Shown in pieces: positions 13,113 to 25,205 of a stretch of 64,000 nucleotides of DNA. Each line of letters opens with the position of its first letter. Position 1 is the stretch's first letter. This DNA is from Apostichopus parvimensis. Its lineage: Eukaryota; Echinodermata; Holothuroidea; Aspidochirotida; Stichopodidae. The notes under the pieces were generated by a model, which was given only the letters and a program-made list of their open reading frames with translations, did no database searches and was not told the origin of the DNA. The DNA lies in assembly GCA_000934455.1 (NCBI GenBank), contig KN883679.1:17752-81751 (forward strand), given 5' to 3'. A program made the position numbers and the translations under genes.

Positions 13113-13986
13113 CTGATGGGTAAAAATCAAAACGAAAAAAACAAAAGGTTAATAAATATATATACAGTACATATATATTTTGAGCAGGTATGTCGAAGCT
13201 TGCTTACGGCAGTTTGCTTGCTTTTGTTTTTTTCATCGTATTTTATCCGAGTAATTATATGCAAATGGTACAGAGTTCAATGGACGAAGATCATTTTATA
13301 AAGTGGAATGTAAGGAAAATAGCAATAGTCAGAAACCATCCAAACTTTAAATCCAATAAAGGAACGAAGTTACGACTGTGATATGTATATATTCAAATCT
13401 CTCTATATACATATATACAAAAAGGAATTAGGAATTAAGGCATTTCAAGAAAATTGATTTTTAACCAAATTTCACTTGTCCCACATAAGTTTTTTGACAT
13501 CTTCTATGACATATACATAGCCAATGAGCCGCGTTGCTCGCTTTGGGATTTTACTATCAAGTAGTGCAGAAACTGTGCCAAGAAAAAACCCACACAAAAG
13601 TTTCACTTGAAACTTTCACTGGAAGTACAAAACTTTAAAAATAGGGTCCAAGGGATGGAGCAGGTATTACTAGCATCCCATTTATGTATTAACTCTATGT
13701 TAACGAGTCATATAGTTTGAAAAACACCTGTCCTACGATGAGTCAATACTTTGTGTAATGAGATGTAACCAGCATTCAGGGGAACAATTCAGCTAGAGTT
13801 GTCAGCCACATCAACTCACATCCAAAATAGTCATTGAAAAACAAAGAAAAAAATTTAAGCTGAGTCATAGTAGATATATTTTAATTTTTTTTTTAAATTT
13901 GCAACTGTAAAGAATGAGATATTTGTCAACATATTGCACTCCTGAAGAAAGTCAGTTATCTTTCTTATTTTTCTATCACCAATTGT

Positions 13987-14236
13987 TTAAAGGTATACTG
14001 TATTGGCCCCAAATATGCACGCTATTAAAATATGGTCATCTTTGGTCAAAATTCTCCAACTGTTTTTATTACAACCTTCGAGGAAATTTTCCTCACTGGG
14101 ACATTCGGCCATCTTGTGTGTTCCTTAAAAATGTCTGAGAACAATTTGGAGAGTAAAGACCTCCAGGAAAGTACTTTTGAAAACTTCTAGCAATTATAGC
14201 GTGCTATAATTTGGGGCCCATACTGACTACCTTTAA
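13987..14236. mobile_element. Complete TTAA-flanked MITE, 242 bp
   Basis: The element runs 13991-14232 and is bounded by TTAA on both sides (13987-13990 and 14233-14236). Its ends are inverted repeats of about 40 bp with mismatches: AGGTATACTGTATTGGCCCC on the left and the complement of GGGCCCATACTGACTACCT on the right. Just inside the right end is the near-perfect palindrome ATTATAGC-GT-GCTATAAT. It has no coding capacity, so it is a non-autonomous DNA transposon. TTAA target duplication is the hallmark of piggyBac-type transposases, and some other families also use it; the AGG terminus is not the classical piggyBac CCC, so the superfamily is inferred only. A second, inverted partial copy lies at 21703-21830. 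Confidence 0.85.
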
Positions 14237-15163
14237 TGATACAACTGAAGATGAAATCTTCAATCATCTCGTCAGATTGAATTTTCCACATTCAGGCTGA
14301 TGAGTTAACCTAACACAATACAATGTCTTCAGAAAGTGCTAGTACTAAAGTTTGCAAATTCAATGCTATTGTTTGCATCGTCTGGCCTTGAAACCATAGT
14401 AACAGTTCACAATCACAATAAAATCGGCAATATTCAAGGACAAATAAATACGACAGAAAGCAATAACCTAAGAGTTAAATTATTGGGCTCCTTTGATTCG
14501 ATGGTAATAACTGAAGGCAGGAAGCATATATGGTCAGTTTGGCAACTAGATTTCTAGGCTCCATTAATGAACGTAGTAACCATTATTAAATAGAATGCTT
14601 GAAACACATCACTCACTGTCACATTTAGTTCAAGAATCATGCTCAAAGGCATATATACATAAGATTGATTTTATCATGAAAAGAAAGGAACAATAAAAAA
14701 AATTAATAATAAAAAAATTTCCATGATTAATATTAATCTGACATTATTTGAAGAAAATGAAAGCAAGTCTGAAAGAGAGTTCACATGATAGTACTTTGTA
14801 CTTCTGGAAAGTGTCTTTCAGCATTTACTACTAATGACCTTTTTTGCAATGATTTGTCGATAAAAAATTTACACTGCATGATGACAATATTTCGAAAACC
14901 AATTATCTTCCGTTAATTTTTGATAGAAATTTACTATTAATGACCCTGGATTAGAGCTTTACGCATTGCAACATGTTTGTTCAAGGGATGACGACGCCAT
15001 TGTAATCAGGATCGCGGTACTTTATGTGGAAGTGAAACAGCATATACTTTATAGAGGTAGAATTCCATCCTAGATAACAATATAAAGTCATTTCATAATC
15101 TCAACAGCACTTGTAGGCACATGATAGTTATTCCATAGGTGAGGGTACTATATGACTACACCC

Positions 15164-15237
15164 ACTCGCCCACATGTCCTACTCGCCCACATATGTCTTA
15201 CTCGCCCACATATGCCCCACTTGCCCACATTCGCCTT
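15164..15237. repeat. 19-bp minisatellite, four copies
   Basis: Four head-to-tail units of 17, 19, 19 and 19 bp of the form ACTCGCCCACATATGTCTT lie at 15164-15180, 15181-15199, 15200-15218 and 15219-15237. Units differ by a few substitutions. No spacers separate them. Confidence 0.92.
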
Positions 15238-15320
15238 CATTCATGTCCAGCTTGTACTGACAATTGTATGAGCAGTGTGAACGTCATGTTTCTGTGTTCC
15301 AGATAAATTGAGGATAGGAA

Positions 15321-15385
15321 CTGTTCATACTGTCAGTATGAGTGCTTTGAAGCAATAACATTAGAGGACAGTATACAGTGGTATT
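15321..15385. repeat. Dispersed repeat fragment, copy 1
   Basis: The stretch containing CATACTGTCAGTATGAGTG followed by CTTTGAAGCA is similar over about 60 bases to 44205-44265. The core CATACTGTCAGTATG is close to palindromic. It belongs to no element I recognise. Confidence 0.4.
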
Positions 15386-15920
15386 AGCATTAGCTTGGTG
15401 TTTGTTAATTGTCGTCACATATTTGTTGATTTGACTTGTATAAATTAAAACAAAACGAGATCCGGATTTGTGCTTGAGACTACATGCACTACATGAGTTG
15501 AACCACAAGTAGCCTGTTTCACAGATGGAAAATCACAGAATGGTTTTCATATTGTCGGAAAACCTCTGTTCCAATGTGTATGAGAATAGTTGAGATTGTA
15601 CTTTACTTATTTCACAAGTCTGAATTGGAACCTTTGACATGTATCATGTGAACATTGTGACCTAACAACGACATAAATGACTAGCAGCATCATAATAACC
15701 AACTTACACTAAACAGCCTTGCAGGTTCTCTTTCCTTTAAGTTGTGCAGAAATGTACAATCGGTGAATAAACAGATCATTGAGAATTAACACAGGTTTTA
15801 TTATGCGTTTAATTCACTTATCACGATCTCATATGTTGAAGTGTGATATAAGTATAAGATCATTCACATGTAGGAAGAAAGAAGACCTATCAGTGATCAC
15901 TTAATTTTCATCCCTTCTAA

Positions 15921-15965
15921 CCATCCACCCACCCACCCACCCAACCTCTCACCCACCCACCCACT
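15921..15965. repeat. (CACC)n microsatellite
   Basis: Imperfect CACC/ACCC tetramer array interrupted once by AACCTCT. Confidence 0.9.
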
Positions 15966-16059
15966 CCAACTCTCCAAAGAAAAAACCACCATGCACTTTT
16001 GGCCTGTGCTAATTGTCATAAATCATAGAACAAATAAAATGGTTAATGGAGCAGAGCAC

Positions 16060-16480
16060 GACATAAAAACTTGGCACGAAATCTCCAAACTCGGTTTTTG
16101 GAACAGTTGCAGAGCTTCGACCCCTTTTTTTAATACGAGTTTCTGCGCGCAGCGGGCAGTTTAAGGCCTCTTTGCCGATGGTAACGTAAAAATGCGGCTA
16201 ACTCATCCAGGTCACTTAATCTGAACAAAGTAGGTCATTATACACCGTCTTCTGATTGAGTAACCTGCTGGGCGTCAGGTTATAATACTCCACTCTATCG
16301 ATCTTCTATCCACGTAATTGTACGAAGCAATTACCGCCTGTGATCCTCGTAATAGCGGCGAGTGTTCGTCGACATTATATATGCTATCCAGGGGATGGTG
16401 ATAAATGGCTGAAAGTTCAACCATTTTAAAGGGTCAGGATTTACTTTTGTCACGTGACCATTTAATAAAAACCTCTCTTT
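16060..16480. promoter_or_regulatory. CpG-richer intronic block, candidate enhancer or alternative promoter
   Basis: This block stands out from the AT-rich intron by many CpG dinucleotides and complex sequence (for example TTCTGCGCGCAGCGGGCAG near 16141). It contains three palindromic sites of the sort bound by dimeric transcription factors: GTAATTG-N7-CAATTAC at 16314-16334 (paired homeodomain half-sites), TAACCTG-N8-CAGGTTA at 16261-16282, and the perfect palindrome GTCACGTGAC at 16449-16458 with a CACGTG E-box (the USF/TFE/MITF or Max type). No open frame suggests an exon. Regulatory function is inference. Confidence 0.4.
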
Positions 16481-18574
16481 AGTGAGGAGAATATTCAGTC
16501 ATTAAAAATACAAGAACAATTGTAAGCTTATATTAGTTTAAAAACATATTTTATATATTTAAAATATTTCTTTAGGTTTTTCTGTATTTATTTTATTCTT
16601 CAATAATGTTTCTCTATACTTTCTGTTAATCGATATTGTTTTACATTCCTATCAATAAATATGTTTTTTATATATATTTTATACCGCCTATTTAATAAAC
16701 TTCAAACTTCCATTTTAATGTCTACAATTGACACACTGGGACGGATGATCTGTCTTGCGCAGACTGTACGGTGATTCCATTTAAACAGATTAAGCTCATC
16801 ATTTTTTTCTTAGTCTGTTCTAAGTGCTGTGCAATGCTGTAAGTTCATCCATTTTACACTTGTGTATGATTGAGTCATTCCAAAATTGACATTGCAAATT
16901 TTTTTTATCATCATTTCAAAGCAAAAATATCCATACTTTGAGCAAACCGTCATCTCAACTACATTTTCATTCGTTCACACTTCCCACACTTTAAATTCCC
17001 TTCAACAGAAAAAGATGGAAAATTGGTTGTAAAATTTTTTTAATGGTCTGGAAGTCTAAGCGAATCAAAGTAGATGCATATATATAGCAAGAAGATAGAA
17101 CAGAGAAGAATCAGTTACGTTATATCATAAATCATAAAAAAAAAACTGAACTGAAGTGCAAGTTAGAATATAGTAAAAGAACAGACACGTTGGGAATACC
17201 ACACATGTCCCTTAGTTTTATTGCTTTGCTCTATCGACAATGGAAGAAAAATTTATGAACCGTAGCATACAATATACTTTTGACTTCGGAATAGGTTGCT
17301 ACCCTTTCCAACAATCGTGCCGGATAACTGTGTGATCTTTTTGAACATCAAAGCAAGCCCTTGAGATCCCACATAATCAGGACCATGACCACAGAAACGA
17401 CCACAAGAAAATTTCCTAATCAGAAATTTCAGCAATTAAGACCAAGCAAACTGTGACTTTATATCTAGATGTCTTAGCCGAGCACAAATAAATTATTGGG
17501 AATTGGGGAGAGGAAAGCTAATTATTTCTTCTAATTAAATCTAGCACATTTTTACTACAAAACAACAGAAATCTCATTTGCATATTTAGGGTATGTCACA
17601 CCTAATAGTTTCTGCTTGAAATGAAAACTTTATAGTTTGAATTTTTGTAACTGATTGTTGCATGGATGGAGGATTTTTCACTTATCTATCAAAAAATCTG
17701 GGCTTAAGATGACACCCTGATCACTTCATAACATTTATTATAAAAAAAAAAAACACTACGGTGACGATAGAAGTGAACACTGCAGACAGAAAAGGACACT
17801 GGGACTTTTAAATGGCATGCCAATCAAGTAATACAACTGTATTTTTATAGTAAGTTAATTCCTTTCTGCAAATGTTTTGGCATTTTATGATTGTATTTCA
17901 TAACAATACATGGCAATAAAATGCAGTCCATTAGGAAAATGAGTAAATGCTAATTTGAAATATAATACATCAAAAAAGTTTAACTTTTTTCCTTCAAATT
18001 TCCAAATTGACAATTTGCAAGAAATTTTATCTGCAAAGAAGTCTTTACACCTGAATGTGCTCATTAATTGCACTCTAATTAACAATTAATCAGTGAAAGA
18101 CAAAATCTCACAAGATTCCTGAAATCTATCATTAAATCGTAGTATAAATTTTGAAACTAATATCTAAAAGAAAAAAGCAACTTTTTTTTTTATTTACAAA
18201 AAAGAAGAAGAGGAAATGATGATGAGGAGACTTCATTGCGTAAAGTTCGCCATGCAACATCTGGGAAATACAATGCATGGTGACACAACATACAGACAAT
18301 TAACGCAATGGTCAAATTCCTCTTCAGTAAAGGTATACAGCTTTCACATACTGTAAATAACTATAAATTTTATAATATTTGCATAATTTAAAATATATAT
18401 GATGTTATATGATTGCTGTTGGTGTGCTAATCATTTTCTGATGGAAAACTGCCAGGTCAATTGAATTCGCATAACAGGAATTAAAAGTGATTTTATGGTC
18501 AAATGTTTAAGGATGGACTGACTTGACCCAGTTTAGGACAAACTGTTTAGTTGACATTTATACACTCTGTCATC

Positions 18575-19010
18575 TTAGGCAGTGTCTCTAAGCAGTCATG
18601 TTTCAGGGGAGCTCAATAGGCAAACAACTGACCAATCAGATGCTGATGGAAACAGAATTAGACTGAATAAACATAATCAATCATCAAGGGAACTGCATGT
18701 CGATGTGACATATAATGGAAAAAGAGTATAAATCTTTATATGTTCCTTTAAGCTTTATCCTAACAGCTTAGGCTGCCACTAATGGTCATGCTTCAGCTGG
18801 TTGCCGAGCATAAAAACTGGCAGATCAAATGCTTATCTCATGTGGATGACTTGATTAGAATGTGAATACCCAGGAGAAGCTTTTAGGAAACTGTTTGCAA
18901 ATGCTTTGTTGTTTTCTTTAGAGCTGATAAGCAGCTTATATTTTACAAGGTCACTAGACATTGGCTGCTGATGAAATGCTTATCTCCCGAGATGATTAAT
19001 CTGCCTTTTT
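18575..19010. repeat. Strongly diverged tandem repeat, about three units
   Basis: Similar blocks start at about 18575, 18770 and 18950. Shared landmarks are CTTAGGC, then GTCATG(T/C)TTCAG, then (A/C)AACTG(A/G)C-A-ATCA-ATGC and a TGATG/TTATCTC segment. The first two match better than the third. Units are about 170-190 bp and old. Confidence 0.35.
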
Positions 19011-19799
19011 TTTTTAAGTTTGTAGATGGTAGCCATTCAGATCAGAGATATTAGGGATGACATCCTCCATTAAAAACATACAAACAAACCCCCACACTTG
19101 GCATTCCAACAGCATAATTCACATAAAATTAGGTAGCGGTATATGCAAGAGATGGACATTTTAACAAGCCTTCATCAAGTCAGCTCTTTACTTACAGTGG
19201 AAAGCCGAGCTCTAGGGAAAATGTGTCAAGGAAAAAAAATGAATGGGGATGTCCCTTTCTTTGCAAGAGACATATTAACTGGAGAACTGAAAACATCACG
19301 TTGCTAATGTGCTAATGTTAAGTTCTGTTGTAGATTGAGAAAGAGGTGCACAAGGAATCTCTATACATAAATTTGTTTTTATTAACCCCTCCTTCAGATG
19401 TAGTGCGCGGATTCTGTTCCCCGTAAATAATTCTGGAAAAAAAGTAATGAAATGATGACAGTCCTGTAATGCTGTAGTGCTTTACCATATGTCAGATCAT
19501 GATTCAGTATATACACAGCTGTAGATAAATTGTTATATACCAGCTTTGTAACAATTATACCACAAATCTGCTATGCAAAATGAACCAACATTAACCGTAA
19601 TTAAAGCAGGTAGCAAGGTGAGGGAGTTGAGAGCTAAGCTAGGTTCAGGCTTTCTTAGTCACCCCTATGGAAGTTCTCACAAAATTCATGGGATAACTCT
19701 CATGGGCAAATAATTTTTTCTTCTGAAAATGAGATAAGTCATCCTTTATTCCACTTTTCCCCCTTTCCCTACATTGACCCCATACTCCAAGACTTGTTA

Positions 19800-20104
19800 N
19801 NNNNNNNNNNNNNNNNNNNNNNNNNNNNNNNNNNNNNNNNNNNNNNNNNNNNNNNNNNNNNNNNNNNNNNNNNNNNNNNNNNNNNNNNNNNNNNNNNNNN
19901 NNNNNNNNNNNNNNNNNNNNNNNNNNNNNNNNNNNNNNNNNNNNNNNNNNNNNNNNNNNNNNNNNNNNNNNNNNNNNNNNNNNNNNNNNNNNNNNNNNNN
20001 NNNNNNNNNNNNNNNNNNNNNNNNNNNNNNNNNNNNNNNNNNNNNNNNNNNNNNNNNNNNNNNNNNNNNNNNNNNNNNNNNNNNNNNNNNNNNNNNNNNN
20101 NNNN
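19800..20104. other. Assembly gap (305 N)
   Basis: Run of N. Frames that cross it are artefacts of the N run. The gap cuts a hAT-like element whose one end is visible at 20305. Confidence 1.
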
Positions 20105-20305
20105 CAGTAACAAATTTTTTCAATTCCCCTTAGTTCACGGGGTAAAATCCCACAGGGCAAGTCATACATCTTGCTCAAGAATTTCCGAAAACACCGGTCA
20201 CAGTTGCAAAATGTCAACTCGGATTATTGCGATTTTAATCCCGATTTTGGGTGGAAAATTTCCGCCAGGGGGGCGCCCCCTTGCCCCCCCTTCCCTACGC
20301 CACTG
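20105..20305 (-). mobile_element. hAT-like non-autonomous element, cut by the gap
   Basis: On the minus strand the element begins at 20305 with CAGTGGCGTAGGGAAGG, followed by a G-rich then C-rich segment (GGCAAGGGGGCGCCCCCC). CAGTGGCGTAG is the typical terminal sequence of short hAT-derived elements in many animal genomes. The other end would fall inside the N gap or be missing, so neither target duplication nor length can be given. It is related in style to the complete element at 25206-25548. Confidence 0.6.
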
Positions 20306-21702
20306 TACTGTTACAGAGTAGCTCCATAACTGGCGCAAATTTTCTCTTTTTCCAGTCCCCTTTGCACCCCCCCCCCCCACTCCCCTGTAATTGTCAGGAA
20401 TGTAGCCAGATATACAGATAAACCAACACTTGGTTGTTTCCTATATTCCCACCATAAATGCAAACAGCTCCATTCAGGGATTCACTTGAGAATCACACAA
20501 ACAGACAAATACAAAACATTCACAATGACAGACAATTAATATTTCAAAGATAAACCTTTAATTTTAATTATCAACATATTGCTACTTTTATGTAGGCCCA
20601 AAATGTCTGAAATCAAAACTTGAGTTTTATGTTTATTATCTCCATTCTCTCACAGTTAACAAGCCTTTCCACATAAAATGAAATTTCAAACCCACAATGT
20701 CTAACACACAGGTATAGAAAGGGAAAAAAAATGCCATGTCATTGTAAATCAAATTCTGAATCCAGCACTCAGGTTAATAGATCTGAACGTCTTAAAACTC
20801 AGGAAATCAAAGGAGAGATTTTACTCATGTTACCATAGCTACCGATATCACGACATGAGCGTTATTTCATTAATAAATATAACGATGTACTTAAATTGCT
20901 CGTTTTGATGGATCGACAAAAAGGCAAGCTAACAAGTATTTGTCATGTTGTTTAAAACAGATGAAAATTCACTGTGCCATTTTCAAGTATTTATATAATC
21001 TCGACTTCTTTATATAACTAAAGGAGATATATTGATCAGAATAGCTAATTAATGTTTATCTCACTTTCATATGTTTACCACAAGGTTGGATGGGTGGGGT
21101 TTATTTTTTCCTCTTTGTTTTCCTGCTTTATATTGATTTTGTTTTCACCATTAAGGAGAAATAATTTTGATCTACAAGAGTCAGCAATAAAGACAGTTTG
21201 GCAATATTCCCAACAAATTTTTGTGCACAATGAAATTTCTTCTTGATCTAGCTTTGAGATCTTGATCCACTGTATCAGATTTGCACTAAATGAAGGCTAA
21301 TTAAAAATCATTATATAGTTAGTTAATTACTTAATAAGTTAATATATAATATGAGCTTTCTGGACCCAAGATGTTATGTCACTGTTACGTTGACAGCTGT
21401 TTACTAGCTCTATCAAAGCAAGTTCAAGTGGACATTCAGGCTTTAATAACAATCACAAATTTTGCAAATTCTTTTGTATATATGTTTGAAATAATTCCAA
21501 CACATTTTCAAAATCAGTAATTTTAATTCTGTTAATAGGTCTACTTCATAATGGCAAAATGCATTTGACTTCTATTTGCATAATTAATGGTCAACTTCTG
21601 TTGAAAGATTCTTAAAAGCACTACTAGTAGATCAAACACGCATCCACACACCCACACATATTATCCTGATTCAGAAAATTACAAGAGCTAGTTGTAGTAA
21701 CT

Positions 21703-21830
21703 TTAAAGGTAGTCAGTATAGGCCCCAAATTATAGCACGCTATAATTGCTAGAAGTTTTCAAAAAGTACTTTCCTGGAGGTCTTTAATCTCCAAATTGTT
21801 CTCAGTCATTTTTAAGGAACACACAAGATG
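21703..21830. mobile_element. Partial copy of the TTAA MITE, inverted
   Basis: After a TTAA at 21703-21706, bases 21707-21830 match the reverse complement of the right half of the MITE at 13991-14232 with only about four differences in 124 bases. Similarity stops abruptly after ACACAAGATG at 21830. The high identity points to recent activity; the missing half was either deleted or never copied. The terminal inverted repeat and its internal palindrome (ATTATAGC/GCTATAAT) are intact at this end. Confidence 0.88.
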
Positions 21831-21953
21831 AATGCATTTCTAATTCATTACTATATAAAAGTACCAATTTGACTTGGAAATTTCATCACATGAACATCTC
21901 TTACAAGGTTTATGTAGCCACACACAGATTACATTGTATTAACTTAACCATCA

Positions 21954-22200
21954 CTTTCTTGTTGAAAATATGATCCCATCAATTATGCTGATTTTGTTTA
22001 GCAGTTTACCATGATTTTGCTATATTGTTCTTCAGCAGACTGCACACTATCATACATCAGCTTGTACTACATTTAAGAATTAGTTTCCTGTTAAAAATTT
22101 TGATTACCATTTATGCTGACTTTCTTAGCATTTTACCATTATTTTACCTTATCTAGTTCTTCAGTAGTCAGCAAATTACCATACATCATCTTGTACTTAT
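21954..22200. repeat. Diverged tandem duplication, unit about 130 bp
   Basis: Two adjacent copies, 21954-22070 and 22084-22200, share an ordered series of landmarks: TTTC(T/C)TGTT-AAAA, TTATGCTGA-TTT, TTAGCA-TTTACCAT-ATTTT, GTTCTTCAG and CATACATCA-CTTGTACT. The period is 130 bp. Not seen elsewhere in the window. Confidence 0.75.
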
Positions 22201-22425
22201 AATACATGATAACACACACACATGTTCATTGCTTCAAGACCATAGTTACTGCAGAATCATGACTAATAGGCCTGTCTGATTACTGAATTACAGCTCTAAT
22301 ACAAACTACCAGTACCATACCGTCAGCACGACGGGATTCTAACAGTTGCTAAAGGTTTATCAAATACGAACCTATTCTTTTGTAACTATACCAATCTCCT
22401 GTTGTTCCCATGGATATACAGTCAG

Positions 22426-22800
22426 TATCATTATGTCACATACACTGTGTCACATAATGCACATTACATCAAAATATTTACACCATGTGGATAACTATAT
22501 ATAACCATTAGTATATTAAATGTACTGCTTTCGTTTAGATATATATCGATAGTTATCACTATGTCACACCTGAATGTATTAACACAACATGGGAACATTT
22601 ATGTCCTGCAGTGAATAAGTATTATCACAATATTATGTCACTCGTATATTTTGTTCATATTATGTAACATATATACACACTCATATTAACATGCTGTGAA
22701 GAAAAGGTATCATTATCTCACACAGATTTTGCTGAATAATGTAAGCATATACATCCCAACATTAATGTCCTGTGGGCTTAGCAGCTTTGTCAAATGTCAC
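22426..22800. repeat. Loose repeat series around TATCAYTATSTCACA
   Basis: The 15-mer TATCAYTATSTCACA occurs at 22426-22440, 22554-22568 and 22708-22722. Two of the copies are followed by a similar tail ending near AACAT-AATGTCCTG. Probably an old tandem array, but alignment between landmarks is poor. Confidence 0.35.
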
Positions 22801-24042
22801 AGAATATGATGCTAAGTTAACATATATTTAGTACAGCCTATGTGAGAGTTTCCTAAAGTATCTTTCTCAATAGACTACTTGAGGAACTGGCATGAGCCTT
22901 CAGTCAATATTTATAAACATCATAGTATTTACCATCAACAAAACTAGATTCCTTTTTTCAAGTCAGTATGTCAAATATAATAATAATAATAATAATGAAC
23001 ACAAATTCGCATGGAAGCAAATATAGCCTGTTTAATACTGGAGGAAAGTTGTACATCCCATCCCTTTATGAGATTTTACACTTCCGTTCTGCCGAAATAG
23101 GCAAGAAATGAAAAATTTGGAAGAAATGTTCCAATTATTTTAGACTGAAGATGTTAACTGCTACTGATTGAGCAGTACTGTTTGCGTGTATTATCACAGC
23201 TCTTTATTGCGCTATATTAAGATATGCAACATGTGTTAGTTATAAAAGGTGTAAAACCTCTTTGTACCCGTTCAAAAATACAAAACAACAACAAATCCGA
23301 AGAATGCATGCATGACAATCACCGCACGGTGGCGGCAGTTCCCAGGAAAGCCATAGCAACAATGTTAATTACTACGAGTCACTCAGAATCACATCCGTCC
23401 CTCGAAGCTATATACATAGGGGGCCTGTCAACTTAAAAATTCAACCTGCTTCAAACTCAACAGAGATGTGTAATCTTTTACAAAATATCGTCTGCTCAAA
23501 AGGCCTTACTCTCTTTAGATACCGTTATTTTATTTTTAGTGTTGTCATATACAATGGACACTTAGGACAAAAAAAAAACTGGGCTGATTTAATGATATTC
23601 AGCGCAGTGAGAATTAATTACAGGTACATTTTGAATGACGGCAAATGGAGAGAAGAATTTCGTTGATTGGAAAGTTACAAAAAAAAAACAGCAATAAAGT
23701 AACACAGAGGATTCCAACCAATGAAATAGCTTGTGTTAATTGGCCAAGAGAAGGTACAGTATTCTGTACTACATTGGTGAAGCACATTTCTAGAGGTTTT
23801 AATGGCTTTTCTAATTTACCTAATTCCCATAAGTAACATCAAATGTTTTTTTTTTACAAAATGTCATGTAAATATTAATGATGAAGAGGATAACGAGTTG
23901 AAGATTCTGCATTAATTGAAACAGCTAATTCAACTCTGTGGGTATTTTACAATATCAAGACTTGAAATATGAAATTTGTTTCTCTGTCTAAAATTGAAGA
24001 AGAAGAATAGACTCCATATACTTTTAATCAAGGCCACTGAAA

Positions 24043-24204
24043 ATGAATTGTTTTAACGACGACAGTCTGTTCAAAGGAAGAGCTGGAGATTCGTCGCAAT
24101 TTCCAGTAATTTTTTGCCCCACATCCCCCACAAATTCTCGGAGCACACGTATCACTATCGAAGGAAGCGATGACCCTGGATTTCCTCTCCGAGAGTATTC
24201 TTGA
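24043..24204 (+). other. Short CpG-richer open frame, 53 codons, status unclear
   Basis: The frame runs from ATG 24043 to TGA 24202-24204 and encodes MNCFNDDSLFKGRAGDSS, a Pro/Ser/Thr-rich middle and a C-terminus ITIEGSDDPGFPLREYS. Composition is less AT-rich than the surrounding intron and the translation looks protein-like, but the opposite strand is also open over the same span. No domain recognised. It could be an alternative exon, part of a nested transcript, or a regulatory block that is open by chance. Confidence 0.2.
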
Positions 24205-25205
24205 CCTTTAATGAAAGCTGAATAATTACTTAAAACCATCCGATCTTACTACTCCAAATAAAAAGGACGTTTGTAAAGGGGGACTAGAATAGGTTGATGT
24301 GACAGAGAACTTCTAAAGGGAGCATAACATAAATATTTCTACCACACTGATTAATGACATATATATGCAAACAGTATTTATGTGCTCCAGCAATAAAATG
24401 CCTGATTAAATCCCTGGATGAGACAGGTTGAACATTAACGAACGAAGACGTCTTATTAAGTGAAATGACTATAGCTTGATAGCTCATTCCATAGCCATGA
24501 CAGCTGGTCTCTTTCAATGTTGTTCATCCTTGAAGGGCTAATGTACTAAAAAAATAAAATCCATAATTCACGATAAAAATCACTTCAATATCATATCGTA
24601 GATCTTGGAGATATGTAACAGTTGCAACTCTTTAGAAATATAATGAAAGAAACTTTAACAAGATATGGTGAAAAAATCAAGGGAAAAAAATGTAAACAAT
24701 CAAATAAAGTTCAACAAATCATAACGGTATCGTGTAATTTATCGTACGGGCATCCTCTTACTTATATTTAGTGCAACGAATAATTACTTTGTTTCACAGA
24801 ATGTGTCAATTCATGTACAACTGTTTTGGGGCGTAGAGAAATGAAAGAGTGAAAACGAAAATTTAGATTGATGAGGGTGGATGGCTTTGTTTTTTGAAAG
24901 CTTTGCATCTGTCATGTTAGACATAACTCCAGTTAACACAATGGTCATTTTCTAGCAGCTTTTGGCCTTAATTCTTTTCAAAACATGCCCAAAAGAATAA
25001 ACAGTTCACACTCTGATTCCCCAATATTACCTTCTCTCATTTCAAACATTTTGCAACAAAATGTTATGGTTCATGTACTGACTGAATGATCATTACTGTA
25101 TTAAGACATTACACTGTTACAACCAATATTGGTTTGACCTCTGAAAATTGACATTATTAATACACTATTTCCATTCCCATTATAGCTTTGATCCTTTGGA
25201 GGCTC

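Noticed and set aside
12889-13116. Plus-strand frame starting MDDHDDDGRC
   Set aside because: It is the antisense shadow of the CAMK1 terminal exon.
15164-15237. CRISPR-like array
   Set aside because: Units are directly adjacent with no spacers and the DNA is eukaryotic; it is a minisatellite.
19645-20380. Long frames across the first N gap
   Set aside because: Most of each frame is N; the flanking real residues show no domain and one side is hAT-like element DNA.
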